Source of the DNA: Marichromatium gracile
GTDB lineage: Bacteria > Pseudomonadota > Gammaproteobacteria > Chromatiales > Chromatiaceae
Assembly: GCF_004343155.1 (NCBI RefSeq)
Contig: NZ_SMDC01000003.1
Coordinates: 248,001-312,000, forward strand
Length of the DNA: 64,000 bases
Direction of reading: 5' to 3'
In this document: piece after piece, positions 63,244-64,000 of the stretch
How the letters are laid out: each line of letters starts with the position of its first letter
Numbering within the stretch: the stretch's first letter is position 1
Made by a program: the position numbers and the translations under genes
Notes under the pieces: model-generated
Seen by the model: only the letters and a program-made list of their open reading frames with translations
The model's database searches: none
What the model was told of the DNA's origin: nothing

Positions 63244-64000
63244 ATGCGCATCCTGGTGGGGGACATCGGGGGCACCAAGACGGCGCTCGCCATCGCCGCG
63301 CCGGACGCCGGCGGTGGTCTCGTGCTGCACCATCCCGAACGCTATCCGAGTGCCGAGCATGCGGGGCTCGAGTCGATCGTGCGCCATTATCTGGCCACGC
63401 ACGCGGTCTCCTGCAGCGGTGCGGCGTTCGCCATCGCCGGCCCGGTGTCGGGGCGCCGCAGCCAGGTCACCAACCTGACCTGGCAGATCGACGCCGATGC
63501 CCTCGAGCGGGCGCTCGGTCTCTCGCGAGTGTTGTTGCTCAACGACCTCGAGGCGGTGGCCTGGGGAATCGCGGCGCTGGCGCCGGAGGATGTCTGCGAG
63601 CTCCAGCCGGGTGAGCCCGGGGCCGTCGGCAACCGCTGCGTGATCGCCGCCGGGACCGGGCTCGGCGAGGCCGGTCTGTTCTGGGACGGACATCGCCATC
63701 ATCCCTTCGCCACCGAGGGCGGGCACGCCGAGTTCGCCGCGACCGATGCCCGTGAGTGGGCGCTGCGTGAATTCCTCCGGCGCCGTCACGCCCGGGTGAG
63801 CTGGGAGCGGCTGGTCTCCGGGATGGGCATCAGCGCCCTCCACGCCTTCTGTTGCGAGTACGCCGGCGGGCGGTCACCGCAACCCGTGCTCGAGCCGGCC
63901 GCGGTCGCCGTCGGCGCGCGCGAGGGCGATGCCCGCTGTGTCGAGACGATGGCGCTGTTCTTCCGTCTCTATGGACGCGAGGCCGGCGACCTGGCGCTCA
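63244..64000 (+). CDS. glk: Glucokinase, 3' end outside the window
   Basis: The visible 252 residues start MRILVGDIGGTKTALAI (phosphate 1 motif DIGGTKT) behind GGAGG and include AFAIAGPV, LNDLEAVAWGI (catalytic Asp) and AAGTGLGEAGLFWDG with the EGGHAEFAA block, all typical of the Glk family. It phosphorylates glucose with ATP in the cytoplasm. The frame is open at the window edge, so the C-terminal quarter is missing. Confidence 0.92.
   Translation, partial: MRILVGDIGGTKTALAIAAPDAGGGLVLHHPERYPSAEHAGLESIVRHYLATHAVSCSGAAFAIAGPVSGRRSQVTNLTWQIDADALERALGLSRVLLLNDLEAVAWGIAALAPEDVCELQPGEPGAVGNRCVIAAGTGLGEAGLFWDGHRHHPFATEGGHAEFAATDAREWALREFLRRRHARVSWERLVSGMGISALHAFCCEYAGGRSPQPVLEPAAVAVGAREGDARCVETMALFFRLYGREAGDLAL

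Overview
The window is one stretch of a GC-rich gammaproteobacterial chromosome, most likely a purple sulfur bacterium of the Chromatiaceae and probably close to Marichromatium. The strongest pointers are a glycine/aromatic-rich secreted protein of the sulfur globule type next to glk, and a peroxiredoxin-glutaredoxin fusion followed by a glutathione reductase relative whose NADPH-binding arginines are replaced. That pair matches the garA/garB glutathione amide system described in Chromatium gracile. A class I FBPase, a DsrE-like secreted protein and an ORP-type operon agree with this. The genus-level assignment is inference from gene content.

Layout: a partial J-domain gene and the block rpsF-rpsR-DUF2232-rplI-dnaB-radA (1-6.1 kb); a membrane-anchored hypothetical, a gamma carbonic anhydrase-like gene, a TPR methyltransferase and a degenerate GGDEF/EAL protein (6-13 kb); the minor pilin operon fimT-pilV-pilW-pilX-pilY1-pilE (13-19.5 kb); fbp, a DsrE-like gene, a PIN-PhoH ATPase, gcvR-bcp and a PKHD hydroxylase (19.8-25 kb); an SLC13-type carrier, mepA, smc, zipA and ligA (25-35 kb); an alpha-carbonic anhydrase homologue lacking zinc ligands, ppiC, yciI-yciB, an AGCS symporter, and bolA coupled to an ATPase-like gene (35-41.5 kb); a short LOV photoreceptor with an SRPBCC partner, an ankyrin lipoprotein, another lipoprotein and a solitary Rieske gene (41.8-45.5 kb); a coupled operon DUF134-NifX-NifX-MinD-MinD behind a perfect 20-bp palindrome (45.7-48.7 kb); tRNA-Thr(CGT); fkpB-ispH-thiO with a small Cys-rich membrane protein; rimO, DUF2892, an APH-AAA fusion, an EamA transporter and dusA (49-58 kb); garA-garB, an intact GGDEF-EAL gene, the sulfur globule-type gene and a truncated glk (58-64 kb).

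The most unusual thing is not a protein. Eight intergenic sites carry arrays of 7-bp repeats that all follow one degenerate pattern (CCAGCNN or its complement). At five of them the arrays are combined with a second, roughly 32-bp element that begins ATTGAACCGC and runs into AAAG-rich units. Several arrays touch a stop codon, several face each other as inverted arms, and none lies between divergently transcribed genes. I know of no named family that fits, although cyanobacterial STRR heptamers are an analogy.

Other points: a GGDEF/EAL protein with both active sites decayed but its RxxD site kept; a LigA with a duplicated helix-hairpin-helix segment; and homopolymer C tracts at the starts of pilX and radA.
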